DNA of 64,000 nt from Marivita sp051859345 (lineage in GTDB: Bacteria > Pseudomonadota > Alphaproteobacteria > Rhodobacterales > Rhodobacteraceae), in NCBI RefSeq assembly GCF_051859345.1, contig NZ_JBHYFV010000014.1, positions 1 through 64,000 on the forward strand, read 5' to 3'. Positions 51,859 through 59,781 of the stretch are shown one piece after another. The position numbers were made by a program, and so were the translations under genes. Position 1 is the stretch's first letter, and each line of letters starts with the position of its first letter. The notes under the pieces were generated by a model. It ran no database searches. It was not told where the DNA came from and saw only the letters and a program-made list of their open reading frames with translations.

Positions 51859-52102
51859 TCTTCGGCTCCTTCTCAAGGCGGTAGTGCCAACGCGGCTTGC
51901 CATCGACATCTCGGCGCTGTTCGCAGCTGATCTGGCAACCGTTCTCGCGCAGTTCGGCCATCACAGAATTGACGGCGAGGATCTTGGCGCGCTTGCTGAT
52001 CTGCATGGTAGTGATGCTGCCATCACCTTGGCCTCGTGCGATCCGCAGCACCTTCAGAACGCGTTGCAAGGTGGCGTTCGTACCCAGCTTCCGATGCTTC
52101 AT
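51851..52102 (-). CDS. Small winged-helix DNA-binding protein
   Basis: An 83-residue protein with a winged-helix-like pattern (TTMQISKRAKILAVNSVMAELRENGCQISCEQRRDVDGKPRWHYRL in part). It overlaps the ParB-like gene by 8 nt and should be co-transcribed with the transposase. Confidence 0.65.
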   Translation of the reverse strand: MKHRKLGTNATLQRVLKVLRIARGQGDGSITTMQISKRAKILAVNSVMAELRENGCQISCEQRRDVDGKPRWHYRLEKEPKNG

Positions 52103-52237
52103 GCCGCCACCCCCAAATGTGGTGGTCGTTGACTCTGAAGCCGCATCGTGTGGTAGTATGGCGAAGCTGACGGGTGTTCACAGCACCCGCCAGCCTCTGA
52201 CGACCCCAATTGTAACACCCAATCGGAGACGATCTCG

Positions 52238-52414
52238 ATGTCTGAGAACGAACGTGAAACGAAAGTCCAAGAAGCGCTGATGGTTCCACAGGATGATGGT
52301 AGGGACATGAGCATCCACTCGATGGGCCCACGACAACCCAGCCCTGGTACCCATGTCGGACCGAGGCAACCATCGGCACCTACGTCCCCGGCGCCGCCGC
52401 CCAAGAAAAAGTAG
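52238..52414 (+). CDS. Small proline-rich protein, reversed cassette
   Basis: A 58-residue protein on the opposite strand to the early operon, with an acidic N-terminus (MSENERETKVQEALMVPQDD) and a Pro/Lys-rich end (SPAPPPKKK). A GGAGACG RBS precedes the ATG. It ends 5 nt before the next gene, forming a pair. Function unknown. Confidence 0.6.
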   Translation: MSENERETKVQEALMVPQDDGRDMSIHSMGPRQPSPGTHVGPRQPSAPTSPAPPPKKK

Positions 52415-52419
52415 ACCTG

Positions 52420-52989
52420 ATGAAAGAGAACCTTGACCTGATCCGCTTCAATGTCCTGCGCAACGCTCTCTACCACGTCGCGCGGCGTCGATCCCTGGAA
52501 CGGATCAACAGGTTCTTCAACTTTATGGTGATCGTCCTTGGCACGGCGGCCGTGGCCGACTTGATCACAGTCTTCGACTTGCGCGTGCCGCCCGAAGCCA
52601 TCGGCGCTGCAATAGCTATTGTCGGAGCTCTGCAGCTCGTCTTCGATTTCGGTCGAGCAGCTCGCGACCATCAAGCCCTTCAACGCGAATATTACCACTT
52701 GCTCGCCGACATTGAGGGGGTGATCGCTCCAAGCGAAGATCAGCTTGCCGAATGGTACAGTCGGATGATACGCATTACTGCCGATGAAACCCCCGCGCTG
52801 AAGGCGATCGACTCCAAAGCCTACAATGACACGATCGACGCCATGGAATGGGACCGCGACCAACGTCTCGTGATCCCGTGGTGGCATAAGCCGTTTGCAG
52901 GCTTTGTCTCGTTCGAGGGATTCGAATACCCAAAGGCCATTGAAATCAAAGAGCGAAAGGCCAGAAGGAAGGCCACTCAGGCGCGCTGA
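52420..52989 (+). CDS. Two-TM SLATT-like membrane protein, reversed cassette
   Basis: A 189-residue protein with basic N-terminal helices, two TM helices (about residues 34-54 and 57-77) and a following helix FGRAARDHQALQREYYHLLADIE, an arrangement resembling SLATT-domain proteins associated with nucleotide-signalled defence. It is transcribed against the early operon, in front of the transposase genes, so it should be expressed in the lysogen. A superinfection-exclusion or defence role is possible; no search has confirmed SLATT. Confidence 0.6.
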   Translation: MKENLDLIRFNVLRNALYHVARRRSLERINRFFNFMVIVLGTAAVADLITVFDLRVPPEAIGAAIAIVGALQLVFDFGRAARDHQALQREYYHLLADIEGVIAPSEDQLAEWYSRMIRITADETPALKAIDSKAYNDTIDAMEWDRDQRLVIPWWHKPFAGFVSFEGFEYPKAIEIKERKARRKATQAR

Positions 52990-53003
52990 ACTTATCGCGC
53001 CGC

Positions 53004-53150
53004 TCATTGCAGCACCCATGCGGCAATCATGATGCCGTAACCGATCAGCATCACGCAGATCGCGCCGATCGCATCCCCCAGCAGACTGTCTGAAATTCGC
53101 GCCTCGGCCCGCTTGGCCGCGCGCAGGAACTGAGCCACGCGCGCCATCAT
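53004..53150 (-). CDS. Small membrane protein downstream of Ner-like gene
   Basis: A 48-residue protein starting MMARVAQFLRAAKRAEARIS with a C-terminal helix (LIGYGIMIAAWVL). It overlaps the Ner-like stop (ATGA), suggesting a real co-translated gene. Function unknown. Confidence 0.55.
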   Translation of the reverse strand: MMARVAQFLRAAKRAEARISDSLLGDAIGAICVMLIGYGIMIAAWVLQ

Positions 53151-53401
53151 GCGACCCTCCGCTTCTTGGGTTTCTCTGTGGACGGACGCGGGATGTCAGA
53201 CGGCCATTCGAGGTCCATGGCCCAATTTTGATCGAACCACTCAACTAGTTTGACTGCGCGGCGAACGGTGCAACCCGCGCCGTTCTTCATCCTTGGGAAC
53301 AGCTTCCCATCGTTTGCGGCGTAGCTGGAAACTGTACTCAACGACAGTCTTTGGTGGGCGGCGTATGCCTCTGCCAGCCTTAGGATTTGCTCGATTATCA
53401 T
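53147..53401 (-). CDS. Ner/Cro-like early regulator
   Basis: An 84-residue protein with a helix-turn-helix-like N-terminus (LAEAYAAHQRLSLSTVSSYAANDGKLF) and basic tail (KPKKRRVA). It is the first early gene, divergent from the repressor, with operators between them. By position it corresponds to Mu Ner, which limits early transcription. Confidence 0.72.
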   Translation of the reverse strand: MIIEQILRLAEAYAAHQRLSLSTVSSYAANDGKLFPRMKNGAGCTVRRAVKLVEWFDQNWAMDLEWPSDIPRPSTEKPKKRRVA

Positions 53402-53403
53402 TG

Positions 53404-53483
53404 GTTACTCCGGTAACTCTACCGTCTTTATAGATGGTAAAACTACCTGTATGCAATAGTCAATTTTTGCGGTAAAAATACCG
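53404..53483. promoter_or_regulatory. Lysis-lysogeny operators, three CGGTA-N4-TACCG palindromes
   Basis: O1 CGGTA-ACTC-TACCG (53411-53424), O2 GGTA-AAAC-TACC (53436-53447) and O3 CGGTA-AAAA-TACCG (53470-53483) lie between the divergent Ner-like and repressor genes, centres 24 and 35 bp apart. O1 also overlaps GTTAC-TCCG-GTAAC (53404-53417). They are probable sites for repressor and Ner, overlapping both promoters. Confidence 0.75.
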
Positions 53484-53487
53484 AATC

Positions 53488-54168
53488 GTGAGCAACCTTG
53501 ATTTTTCCTTTGCAGACATCGTTAGAAACCGGCTCGCAGAGCTCGGCATAAAGCCTGCTGCGATCGAAAAAAGTGCTGGATTAGCTCCAGACACTATTCG
53601 AAATGTCTTGAGGTCCACCTCGAATAGCGGGCCTCATTTTTCGACTGCTCGCCAGATTGCGATCGCGTTAGGCTTGGAATTCTATGTCGGACCATCTCGC
53701 ACCGCGAGAACTGAAGCATCAGGCTCTAACAACGAAGACATCGCCTTCGTTGCGTTGCACAATGTTCAAGCTTCGGCCGGACCAGGTCGCTTTGCTCTCG
53801 ACGTCGAAATCGTCTCAAGCCTCGGATTTCCACTCCCTTGGTTGTCACGTCATGGCGTAAACCCGGATCGCGCGTCTTTGATATATGTGGAGGGGGACAG
53901 TATGTCTCCGACGATACGTTCTGGCTCTATTGCCCTGGTCAATCACAACCGCCGCAAGGTGAACTCGAAGAAGGTGTATGCTTTCCGCGATGGAGATGAT
54001 CTTTTTGTAAAGCGCCTTGAGATGGTCGATGATGGCATCCTGTTTGTGACAAGCGATAATCCCGATCACGCAAGCCGCGTGATCAAGGACCACGATCTTG
54101 AAAATGTTTCGATCATCGGTGAGGTGGTGTGGACAGGCAGAAGTTGGTCAGGAAGTGATAGGACATGA
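53488..54168 (+). CDS. Phage repressor, XRE N-terminus with S24 peptidase domain
   Basis: A 226-residue CI-like repressor. Residues about 8-66 carry the HTH (KPAAIEKSAGLAPDTIRNVL). The S24/LexA-type peptidase has Ser138 in VEGDSMSPTI and Lys175 in LFVKRLEM; a candidate cleavage site is Ala97-Gly98. Such repressors self-cleave on RecA filaments, so DNA damage may induce the prophage. GTG start at 53488. The stop overlaps the next gene (ATGA). Confidence 0.88.
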   Translation: MSNLDFSFADIVRNRLAELGIKPAAIEKSAGLAPDTIRNVLRSTSNSGPHFSTARQIAIALGLEFYVGPSRTARTEASGSNNEDIAFVALHNVQASAGPGRFALDVEIVSSLGFPLPWLSRHGVNPDRASLIYVEGDSMSPTIRSGSIALVNHNRRKVNSKKVYAFRDGDDLFVKRLEMVDDGILFVTSDNPDHASRVIKDHDLENVSIIGEVVWTGRSWSGSDRT

Positions 54169-54662
54169 AACAATTCATTTTGGTTATTGCTGTTAGCAGT
54201 TGCAGCGTTCTGCTTGCGGTAACGCCGGCCTCAGCTCGCAGCCCAATAGCCGACTGCACCGACGCGATTGCGGCGGGAGATCGCGCCGGAATAAAATCTG
54301 CGGCCGAGCGGATCGAGCGAGAGAACGAATTAGTCGCAGGCATATTCCAGGCTGAAAAATGCCTTTCCTTAGCAAAGGGTGAGCCGATGCGATATGACCA
54401 CAGTTCATCAAAGTTCTTACCCGACGCGGAATACGAAGCGCTTCTTCAATCGCGCCGCGACAAGCTTCAATCTGCTCGCGAAGAGCAGGCGAGAAAGGAT
54501 GATGTCGAGGCCCGTCTGCGACAGGAGCAATCGGCGCGGAGGCAAGCTGTCACTCTACGGACGGTAGAGGCTTGCAACAGCCTATACGGTCGCGATTGGG
54601 TTACAGCTATGACGTCGCAAGTGTGCCAGCCTATCTTCATGGACATTGGCCTGCCGGACTGA
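54165..54662 (+). CDS. Secreted/periplasmic protein co-transcribed with the repressor
   Basis: A 165-residue protein with a clear signal peptide (MKQFILVIAVSSCSVLLAVTPASA, cleavage near residue 24), four cysteines and a coiled-coil middle (RDKLQSAREEQARKDDVEARLRQEQ). Its ATG overlaps the repressor stop, so it should be made in lysogens. Possible lysogenic conversion or envelope exclusion factor; no family was recognised. Confidence 0.65.
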   Translation: MKQFILVIAVSSCSVLLAVTPASARSPIADCTDAIAAGDRAGIKSAAERIERENELVAGIFQAEKCLSLAKGEPMRYDHSSSKFLPDAEYEALLQSRRDKLQSAREEQARKDDVEARLRQEQSARRQAVTLRTVEACNSLYGRDWVTAMTSQVCQPIFMDIGLPD

Positions 54663-55073
54663 AAAACAGGTCCCACTTAGACTCAGCACATATCGCGCCC
54701 GTAGTACCCTATGCATTTGATATTTCGTCTATAATCGCTAAGTGGGACGCTTTGGCGCAACTTTCCCGCCGACGTCCCACTTTCGCGGTCCACGCAGAGG
54801 CCGAAATCTGCCTTTAACGACCTCTTCAAGGGCCAGTTAAACCCTTATTTAATGGGGTTTGCGCGGTTCTGCGCCTTGGATTACAATCCAGCCACGCGGA
54901 GCGCCTCAGAGCGCCCAAATGGGCCTAAATGGCGTTTACTGAAAAACATTGGCCATCCCGCTCACGGTGCCCGACGGATCGCCTCACACCCCTTATTTCA
55001 TTGGCCTATCCGGTATCTTCCGGCCTCATACGGGGTCTTCCGGTATCACTGAAAGAATGTCTGTCACCTAACA
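54663..55073. repeat. Prophage left end, 411 bp non-coding
   Basis: No gene is seen. The outermost 28 bases form the terminal inverted repeat partner of 11347-11374. L1 core TTTCAGTGA (minus strand) is at 55046-55054 and L2 GTTTTTCAGTAAAC at 54934-54947, about 110 bp apart, as in Mu. Further motifs are GTCCCACTTA at 54670-54679, its inverse at 54739-54748, and GTCCCACTTT at 54774-54783. An AAACCC/GGGTTT repeat is at 54839-54860. Confidence 0.75.
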
Positions 55074-55078
55074 CTCGT
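55074..55078. repeat. Target site duplication, right copy (CTCGT)
   Basis: Exact repeat of 11342-11346 immediately outside the CA end of the prophage. Confidence 0.95.
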
Positions 55079-55159
55079 ATGAATTGCGCGAAAAGGCCAA
55101 GGGAACCAATCCGCAGCCCGGCAGTTGAAAAGGCACGCAAGCAAGAAAGAGGAACCCCC

Positions 55160-55234
55160 ATGAACCGCATCATTTATATTGTTGGTCTCGTTGTCATCGT
55201 TCTGGCGATTCTGTCCTTCATCGGCCTCGCGTAA
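55160..55234 (+). CDS. Tiny single-TM peptide
   Basis: A 24-residue hydrophobic peptide, MNRIIYIVGLVVIVLAILSF followed by IGLA. AGAGGAA lies before the ATG. Near-identical miniproteins are recalled from many Rhodobacteraceae, but the function is unknown. It is the first host gene right of the prophage. Confidence 0.6.
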   Translation: MNRIIYIVGLVVIVLAILSFIGLA

Positions 55235-55288
55235 GTCCTGCGTTTGATCCTGAATCGCGGCGACCACATCTGCGCTCAGGGACGCCGT

Positions 55289-55750
55289 TCAGAGTACAGC
55301 AGCAAAACTGCTCTCGAGGATGTCCGCCAGCGCATCCGCATCGCTTTGCGTGAACGCGTTCGGCTGATCGCTGTCGATGTCCAGAACGCCGAGCAACCGA
55401 CCCGTGCCATTCCAAACCGGCAGCACAAGTTCCGACCTGGTCGATGATGCACAGGCGATGTGTCCGGGAAAAGCCTCGACATCCGGGACAAGCTGAACCT
55501 GCCCGGTGCGGGCCGCAGCCCCACAGACACCGCGCGAAAACGGAATGACAAGACACCCATGCCCACCTTGATACGGACCAATCTTCAAAAGCTCTGGCCC
55601 GGCGACACGGTAGAAGCCGGTCCAGTCAAATCGGTCATCGGAGTGATGAACCTCGCAGACAAGCGTGGCCATGAGGCTGACCGCGTCACTTTCACCTTCA
55701 CAGAGCGCGGCAATTGTCTTGGCAAGAGTGGGATAGTCAACTTTCATCAT
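55289..55750 (-). CDS. Free methionine-R-sulfoxide reductase (GAF domain)
   Basis: A 153-residue single-GAF enzyme that reduces free methionine-(R)-sulfoxide. The catalytic cysteines are in SRGVCGAAARTG and GHIACASSTRSELVLPV; NAFTQSDADALADILE is the usual C-terminal helix. It uses thioredoxin as reductant. Two adjacent ATG codons (55745-55750) start it. Role: repair of oxidised methionine. Confidence 0.85.
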   Translation of the reverse strand: MMKVDYPTLAKTIAALCEGESDAVSLMATLVCEVHHSDDRFDWTGFYRVAGPELLKIGPYQGGHGCLVIPFSRGVCGAAARTGQVQLVPDVEAFPGHIACASSTRSELVLPVWNGTGRLLGVLDIDSDQPNAFTQSDADALADILESSFAAVL

Positions 55751-55834
55751 CGGGCCTTTTGCTCGACCGGGAATGCGGGTTCTGCTTCCGTCCCCAAACG
55801 CCGACTCCTCCGGGATTTTTTTGACCCAGAGGGG

Positions 55835-56998
55835 TCAGAGGCGTTCGATGGCAATGGCTGTGCCTTCGCCACCACCGATACAGATCGCAGCGACACCACG
55901 ATTCAGACCGCGCTTTTCCAAAGCATTGAGAAGCGTCACGATGATGCGTGCGCCGGAGGCACCGATTGGATGGCCCAAAGCACAAGCGCCGCCATTGACG
56001 TTCACGATTTCGCGCGACAGGCCCAATTCATGCATGAATGCCATGGGTACGACGGCGAAGGCTTCGTTCACCTCCCACAGATCCACATCGTCTTTGCTCC
56101 AACCGATCCGATCCAGCAGTTTCTGCGCTGCAGGCACCGGGGCGGTGGTGAAAAGGCCGGGGGCCTGGGCGTGGCTGGCATGACCGACGATGCGCGCGCG
56201 CGCCGTGTCGCCCGCCGCGTCGGCTGTGGTCAGGATCAACGCCGCCGCGCCATCCGAGATTGACGAACTGTTGGCTGCGGTCACGGTGCCGTCTTTCCGG
56301 AACGCCGGTTTCAACTGCGGGATCTTGTCCGGGCGCGCGTTGCCCGGCTGTTCGTCCTGCATCACGCTGACGTCGCCCGTCCGGGTCGAGATCGTGACGG
56401 TTGCGATTTCGCTGTCGAACGCACCGGACTTTTGGGCGTCGAGCGCGTTTGACAACGAGCGCAACGCATATTCGTCCTGTGCTTCGCGGGTGAACTGGAA
56501 CGCCTCGGCGCAGTCTTCGGCAAAAGTGCCCATGAGGCGGCCTTTGTCATAGGCGTCCTCCAGACCATCTAGAAACATGTGGTCAATCACCTGCGCGTGG
56601 CCGATCCGCGCGCCAGTGCGCATCTTGGGGAGCAGATAGGGCGCGTTGGTCATCGATTCCATTCCGCCTGCAACGATGGTGGTGGCGCGGCCCAAAGCAA
56701 GCGCATCAAAAGCCATCATCGCCGACTTCATACCGGACCCGCACATCTTGTTGAGAGTGGTGGCAGGCACGTCTTCCCCCAGTCCGGCGGCAAATCCTGC
56801 CTGACGTGCGGGGGCCTGACCCTGACCGGCAGGCAGGACGCAGCCCATGAGCACTTCGTCCACCGCCGGGTGTCCGGCCTGTTCCAGCGCCGCGCGGATC
56901 GCGGTGCCGCCAAGCTCTGATGCCGTGACGTTCGAGAACGCGCCCTGAAAACCGCCCATCGCGGTTCTCGCGGCACCTGTGATCACAACCTCTGACAT
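55835..56998 (-). CDS. Acetyl-CoA C-acetyltransferase (thiolase)
   Basis: A 387-residue thiolase. Nucleophile Cys86 in NKMCGSGMKSAM, His in GGACALGHPIGASGARI and the second Cys in CIGGGEGTA are visible. It joins or splits acetyl-CoA and acyl-CoA for fatty acid, amino acid or polyhydroxybutyrate metabolism. The ATG at 56996-56998 is preferred over a longer frame because homology starts at MSEVVITGAARTAMG. Confidence 0.92.
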   Translation of the reverse strand: MSEVVITGAARTAMGGFQGAFSNVTASELGGTAIRAALEQAGHPAVDEVLMGCVLPAGQGQAPARQAGFAAGLGEDVPATTLNKMCGSGMKSAMMAFDALALGRATTIVAGGMESMTNAPYLLPKMRTGARIGHAQVIDHMFLDGLEDAYDKGRLMGTFAEDCAEAFQFTREAQDEYALRSLSNALDAQKSGAFDSEIATVTISTRTGDVSVMQDEQPGNARPDKIPQLKPAFRKDGTVTAANSSSISDGAAALILTTADAAGDTARARIVGHASHAQAPGLFTTAPVPAAQKLLDRIGWSKDDVDLWEVNEAFAVVPMAFMHELGLSREIVNVNGGACALGHPIGASGARIIVTLLNALEKRGLNRGVAAICIGGGEGTAIAIERL

Positions 56999-57091
56999 GT
57001 TTGGCCCCCCTGAATGCGCATGTGGCCCTTGCATACCGGATGGTAAGGATTGGCGTCTAGGGTGCCCTGCATATCAATCTGCCGAGGCCTT

Positions 57092-57430
57092 ATGGAATTG
57101 ACTGTAGAAGCGACCCCCACTGCCACCGTGATCCGTGTGCATGCGTCGCGCATCGACGCGCCGACCGCGTTGCAATTCAAGGAAGACATGCGGTCCCTGA
57201 CCGCGCGGCAGGATGGGCGGTTCATCCTTGATCTGCAGTCGGTCCAATTTATCGATTCAAGCGGGCTGGGCGCGGTTGTGGCCTCCATGAAGCAACTGCG
57301 CCCCGGACAAGCCCTGGAACTCGCGGCGTTGCAACCGATTGTGGAGAAGGTGTTTCGCCTGACCCGGATGGACACGATCTTTACGATCCACGAGACGGCG
57401 GAACAGGGCGTTGGCACTGGGCACGGCTGA
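57092..57430 (+). CDS. STAS-domain anti-sigma factor antagonist
   Basis: A 112-residue SpoIIAA-like protein. The phosphorylatable serine lies in FIDSSGLGAVVASM. It binds an anti-sigma kinase and releases a sigma factor or its equivalent. It overlaps the next gene, which encodes such a kinase. ATG at 57092. Confidence 0.87.
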   Translation: MELTVEATPTATVIRVHASRIDAPTALQFKEDMRSLTARQDGRFILDLQSVQFIDSSGLGAVVASMKQLRPGQALELAALQPIVEKVFRLTRMDTIFTIHETAEQGVGTGHG

Positions 57431-57845
57431 CGAACCCGTCTCCTTGATGGTCGACCTGTGCCTGCCTGCCTTGGACCACATGACTCCGCTGATCCTGTCA
57501 CAGGTCAATCGCGCGCTCGCACGGTCAGACTGCGCTCATCTGCGCGACACAGTGCAGATCGTGCTTGCCGAGGCGCTGAACAATGTGGCCGAACACGCCT
57601 ATCGTGACCTTGATCAAGGGGCTGTGGCAGTCCGGATGGGCCGACGCAGTGGTGCTCTGCAAATCGAATTGACGGATTGGGGTCACGCGCTGTCGGATGG
57701 CACCCCACCAGACGGAACGCTTCCAAATCCGACAAGCCTGTCGGAAGGCGGGTATGGCTGGTTCCTGATTCGCGCGCTGGTTTCCGAGATTCGCTATGCC
57801 CGCGAAGACGGCAAGAACCACTTGTGGTTGATCCTGAACGTCTAG
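57411..57845 (+). CDS. Anti-sigma factor / serine kinase (HATPase_c_2)
   Basis: A 144-residue GHKL ATPase with N-box EALNNVAEHAY and G-boxes DWGHAL and GGYGWFLIRAL, homologous to SpoIIAB/RsbW. It would phosphorylate the preceding STAS protein. The TTG at 57411 gives the longest form; an ATG at 57447 (MVDLCLPALD) is an alternative. The two form a partner-switching pair for stress control. Confidence 0.85.
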   Translation: MALGTADEPVSLMVDLCLPALDHMTPLILSQVNRALARSDCAHLRDTVQIVLAEALNNVAEHAYRDLDQGAVAVRMGRRSGALQIELTDWGHALSDGTPPDGTLPNPTSLSEGGYGWFLIRALVSEIRYAREDGKNHLWLILNV

Positions 57846-58163
57846 GCCGCAAAATCACCCTGCCACAGTTTTGTCAATTTTAGTCAGATTGTTCGAAAGT
57901 TGGAATTAATCAAGCTATTTCAGATGCTTCTGTCTCCGATTTTTGGAACAATGCCCAATTAAGGTCTCAATCACTCCGAATTTTGGACGCGGTTCACAGG
58001 CAAAAGGTAAGGGTAGCTGCAAATAGCTTCACCTCGGCGCCGTGCCATTAACAGCCCCCACCCAGTGTACGGCGTCGAGGTACTACTTCCCCCCAACAGC
58101 ATCATTCGATTGACCTCTCCTCGTGTCTGCCTATTTTGACCGGAAAATAGGGAGACAAGGGCT
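57846..58163. other. Intergenic region before gamma-glutamyltransferase
   Basis: 318 bp, AT-richer than its flanks, no convincing gene. It carries a perfect inverted repeat CCTATTTT-N6-AAAATAGG at 58130-58151. The repeat ends 12 nt before the ggt ATG and abuts its Shine-Dalgarno (GGGAGA). This could be an operator or a translation-controlling hairpin. Confidence 0.5.
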
Positions 58164-59741
58164 ATGCGTGATTTCCAGATGCCGGGCCGCTCGGCGGTGA
58201 TGGCGACGAACGGGATGTGCGCGACATCGCACCCTCTGGCGGCGCAGGCGGCAGTCGACATCCTGAAACGCGGCGGCAACGCCATGGATGCAGCGATCGC
58301 TGGCGCGGTGATTCTGGGACAGGCGGAACCGGCGATGACCGGGCTTGGCGGTGACTGTTTTGCGCTGATCTCACCTGCAGGCGGAGACGACGTGGTTTCG
58401 GTGAACGGATCGGGTCGCGCGCCACTTGCGGCAAAAGCCGATGATCTTCGCTCGACCGGGCACGACACCATACCGCTTCAGGGCCCCGAAGCCGTAACGA
58501 TCCCCGGCGCGGTGGATGCGTTCTGCATGATGTCGGAAAAGTGGGGCCGCCTTGGCCTTGCCGACAGCCTTGCGCCCGCAATCGACTACATGGAAACCGG
58601 CCTGCCGGTTGCAGAGCGCGTTGCCTGGGACTGGAAGAACAACGCGCATCTTCTGAATGGTCACGGACGGTCGCACTACCTCGTGCAGGGGGCTGTCCCG
58701 AAACGCGGCGATCTTTTCCGGCTTCCGGGCAATGCCGAGGTGTTGCGGCGCATCGCGAAAGACGGGCGGGACGGATTTTACACCGGTGAGGTTGCGGAAG
58801 ACATGCTCAAGACCCTGAACGGGCTGGGCGGTGTCCACACCGAGGCGGATTTTGCCAACACCGCCGCCACCATCGGTGAGCCGATCAGCGGCAGCTACCA
58901 GGGGCGCGAGTTGTTGGAACATGCCCCGAATGGTCAGGGCGCCACAGCAATCCTGCTGCTGAACATCCTGTCCCAGTTCGACCTGGCGTCGCTTGACCCG
59001 TTTGGTGCAGAGCGGGTTCATATCGAGGCCGAGGCGACCAAGCTGGCCTATGATGCCCGCAACCGGTTTGTGGCGGATGCAGATCACATGACCCGGTTGG
59101 ATCACATGCTGTCGATGGACACCGCGCAAAAACTGGCGATGCTGATTGATCCCAAATCAGCGATGACCGGACCGGCGGCCCTGGCCGAATCGGTCCACAA
59201 GGAAACGATCTACATCACCGTGGTCGACCGGGATCGCATGGCCGTGTCGTTGATCTACTCGATCTTCCATGATTTCGGCTCGGGCCACGCGTCCGAGAAG
59301 TTCGGAATCCTGTTCCAGAACCGGGGTGCCGGGTTCACGTTGCAGCCGGGGCATGTCAACGAATATGGCGGCGGCAAGCGCCCGATGCACACGATCATTC
59401 CGGCCATCCTGCGGGATGCAGGCCGGGTGACCATGCCGTTTGGCGTGATGGGCGGCCAGTATCAGCCTACGGGCCATGCTCGGGTGGTCAGCAACATGAC
59501 GGATTTCGGCATGGAGCCGCAAGCGGCACTGGATGCGCCACGGTGTTTTGCCGAAAAAGGCCAGCTCAAGATGGAACGTGGCTATGGCGATGACGTGCGT
59601 GCCAGGCTGACGGCCATGGGACACGATGTTGTCACGCCGGAAGCGGCCATTGGTGGTGCGCAGGCGATCCTGATCCACGAACATGGCGTTCTGGAAGGCG
59701 CTTCGGACCCGCGCAAAGATGGGTGCGCCATCGGGTATTGA
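58164..59741 (+). CDS. ggt: Gamma-glutamyltranspeptidase family protein
   Basis: A 525-residue Ntn-hydrolase. The autocatalytic Thr348 is in KETIYITVVD, and family regions include GGNAMDAAIAGA and GPEAVTIPGAVDAF. It normally splits gamma-glutamyl bonds such as those in glutathione. It has no signal peptide, so it is probably cytoplasmic and could prefer another gamma-glutamyl or acylated substrate. It is convergent with gshA. Confidence 0.85.
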   Translation: MRDFQMPGRSAVMATNGMCATSHPLAAQAAVDILKRGGNAMDAAIAGAVILGQAEPAMTGLGGDCFALISPAGGDDVVSVNGSGRAPLAAKADDLRSTGHDTIPLQGPEAVTIPGAVDAFCMMSEKWGRLGLADSLAPAIDYMETGLPVAERVAWDWKNNAHLLNGHGRSHYLVQGAVPKRGDLFRLPGNAEVLRRIAKDGRDGFYTGEVAEDMLKTLNGLGGVHTEADFANTAATIGEPISGSYQGRELLEHAPNGQGATAILLLNILSQFDLASLDPFGAERVHIEAEATKLAYDARNRFVADADHMTRLDHMLSMDTAQKLAMLIDPKSAMTGPAALAESVHKETIYITVVDRDRMAVSLIYSIFHDFGSGHASEKFGILFQNRGAGFTLQPGHVNEYGGGKRPMHTIIPAILRDAGRVTMPFGVMGGQYQPTGHARVVSNMTDFGMEPQAALDAPRCFAEKGQLKMERGYGDDVRARLTAMGHDVVTPEAAIGGAQAILIHEHGVLEGASDPRKDGCAIGY

Positions 59742-59764
59742 GCGCGGAAGGCTCTTCCCCGCTC
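59740..59764. terminator. Hairpin between convergent ggt and gshA
   Basis: GAGCG/CGCTC outer and GGAAG/CTTCC inner arms, one mismatch between them. It sits at the ggt stop, between converging genes. No U-run; a bidirectional terminator is inferred. Confidence 0.35.
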
Positions 59765-59781
59765 AGACCCGACGTCAGGCC

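Larger units (their letters stand above)
11347..55073 (-). mobile_element. Complete Mu-like transposable prophage, 43.7 kb, siphovirus-type tail
   Basis: The element starts TGTAGCG and ends CTAACA, giving 5'-TG...CA-3' ends, with an exact CTCGT duplication on both sides. The inward-read ends match at 19 of 28 positions with the pattern TGT-N3-GTGAC-N8-TTTCAGTGA. Inside are a repressor, MuA, MuB, GemA, endolysin, terminase, DUF935 portal, gpF/gpG-like, protease and tail genes in Mu order. No sheath gene is seen and a lambda-J-like tip is present, so the tail should be non-contractile, as in the Rhodobacter phage RcapMu. Every expected module looks intact, so it may be inducible. Confidence 0.96.

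Noticed and set aside
54659..54667. CTGAAAAAC as a third left-end transposase site (L3)
   Set aside because: It shares the core but lies about 390 bp from L1, at the very end of a coding sequence, much further than L3 in Mu; chance is likely.
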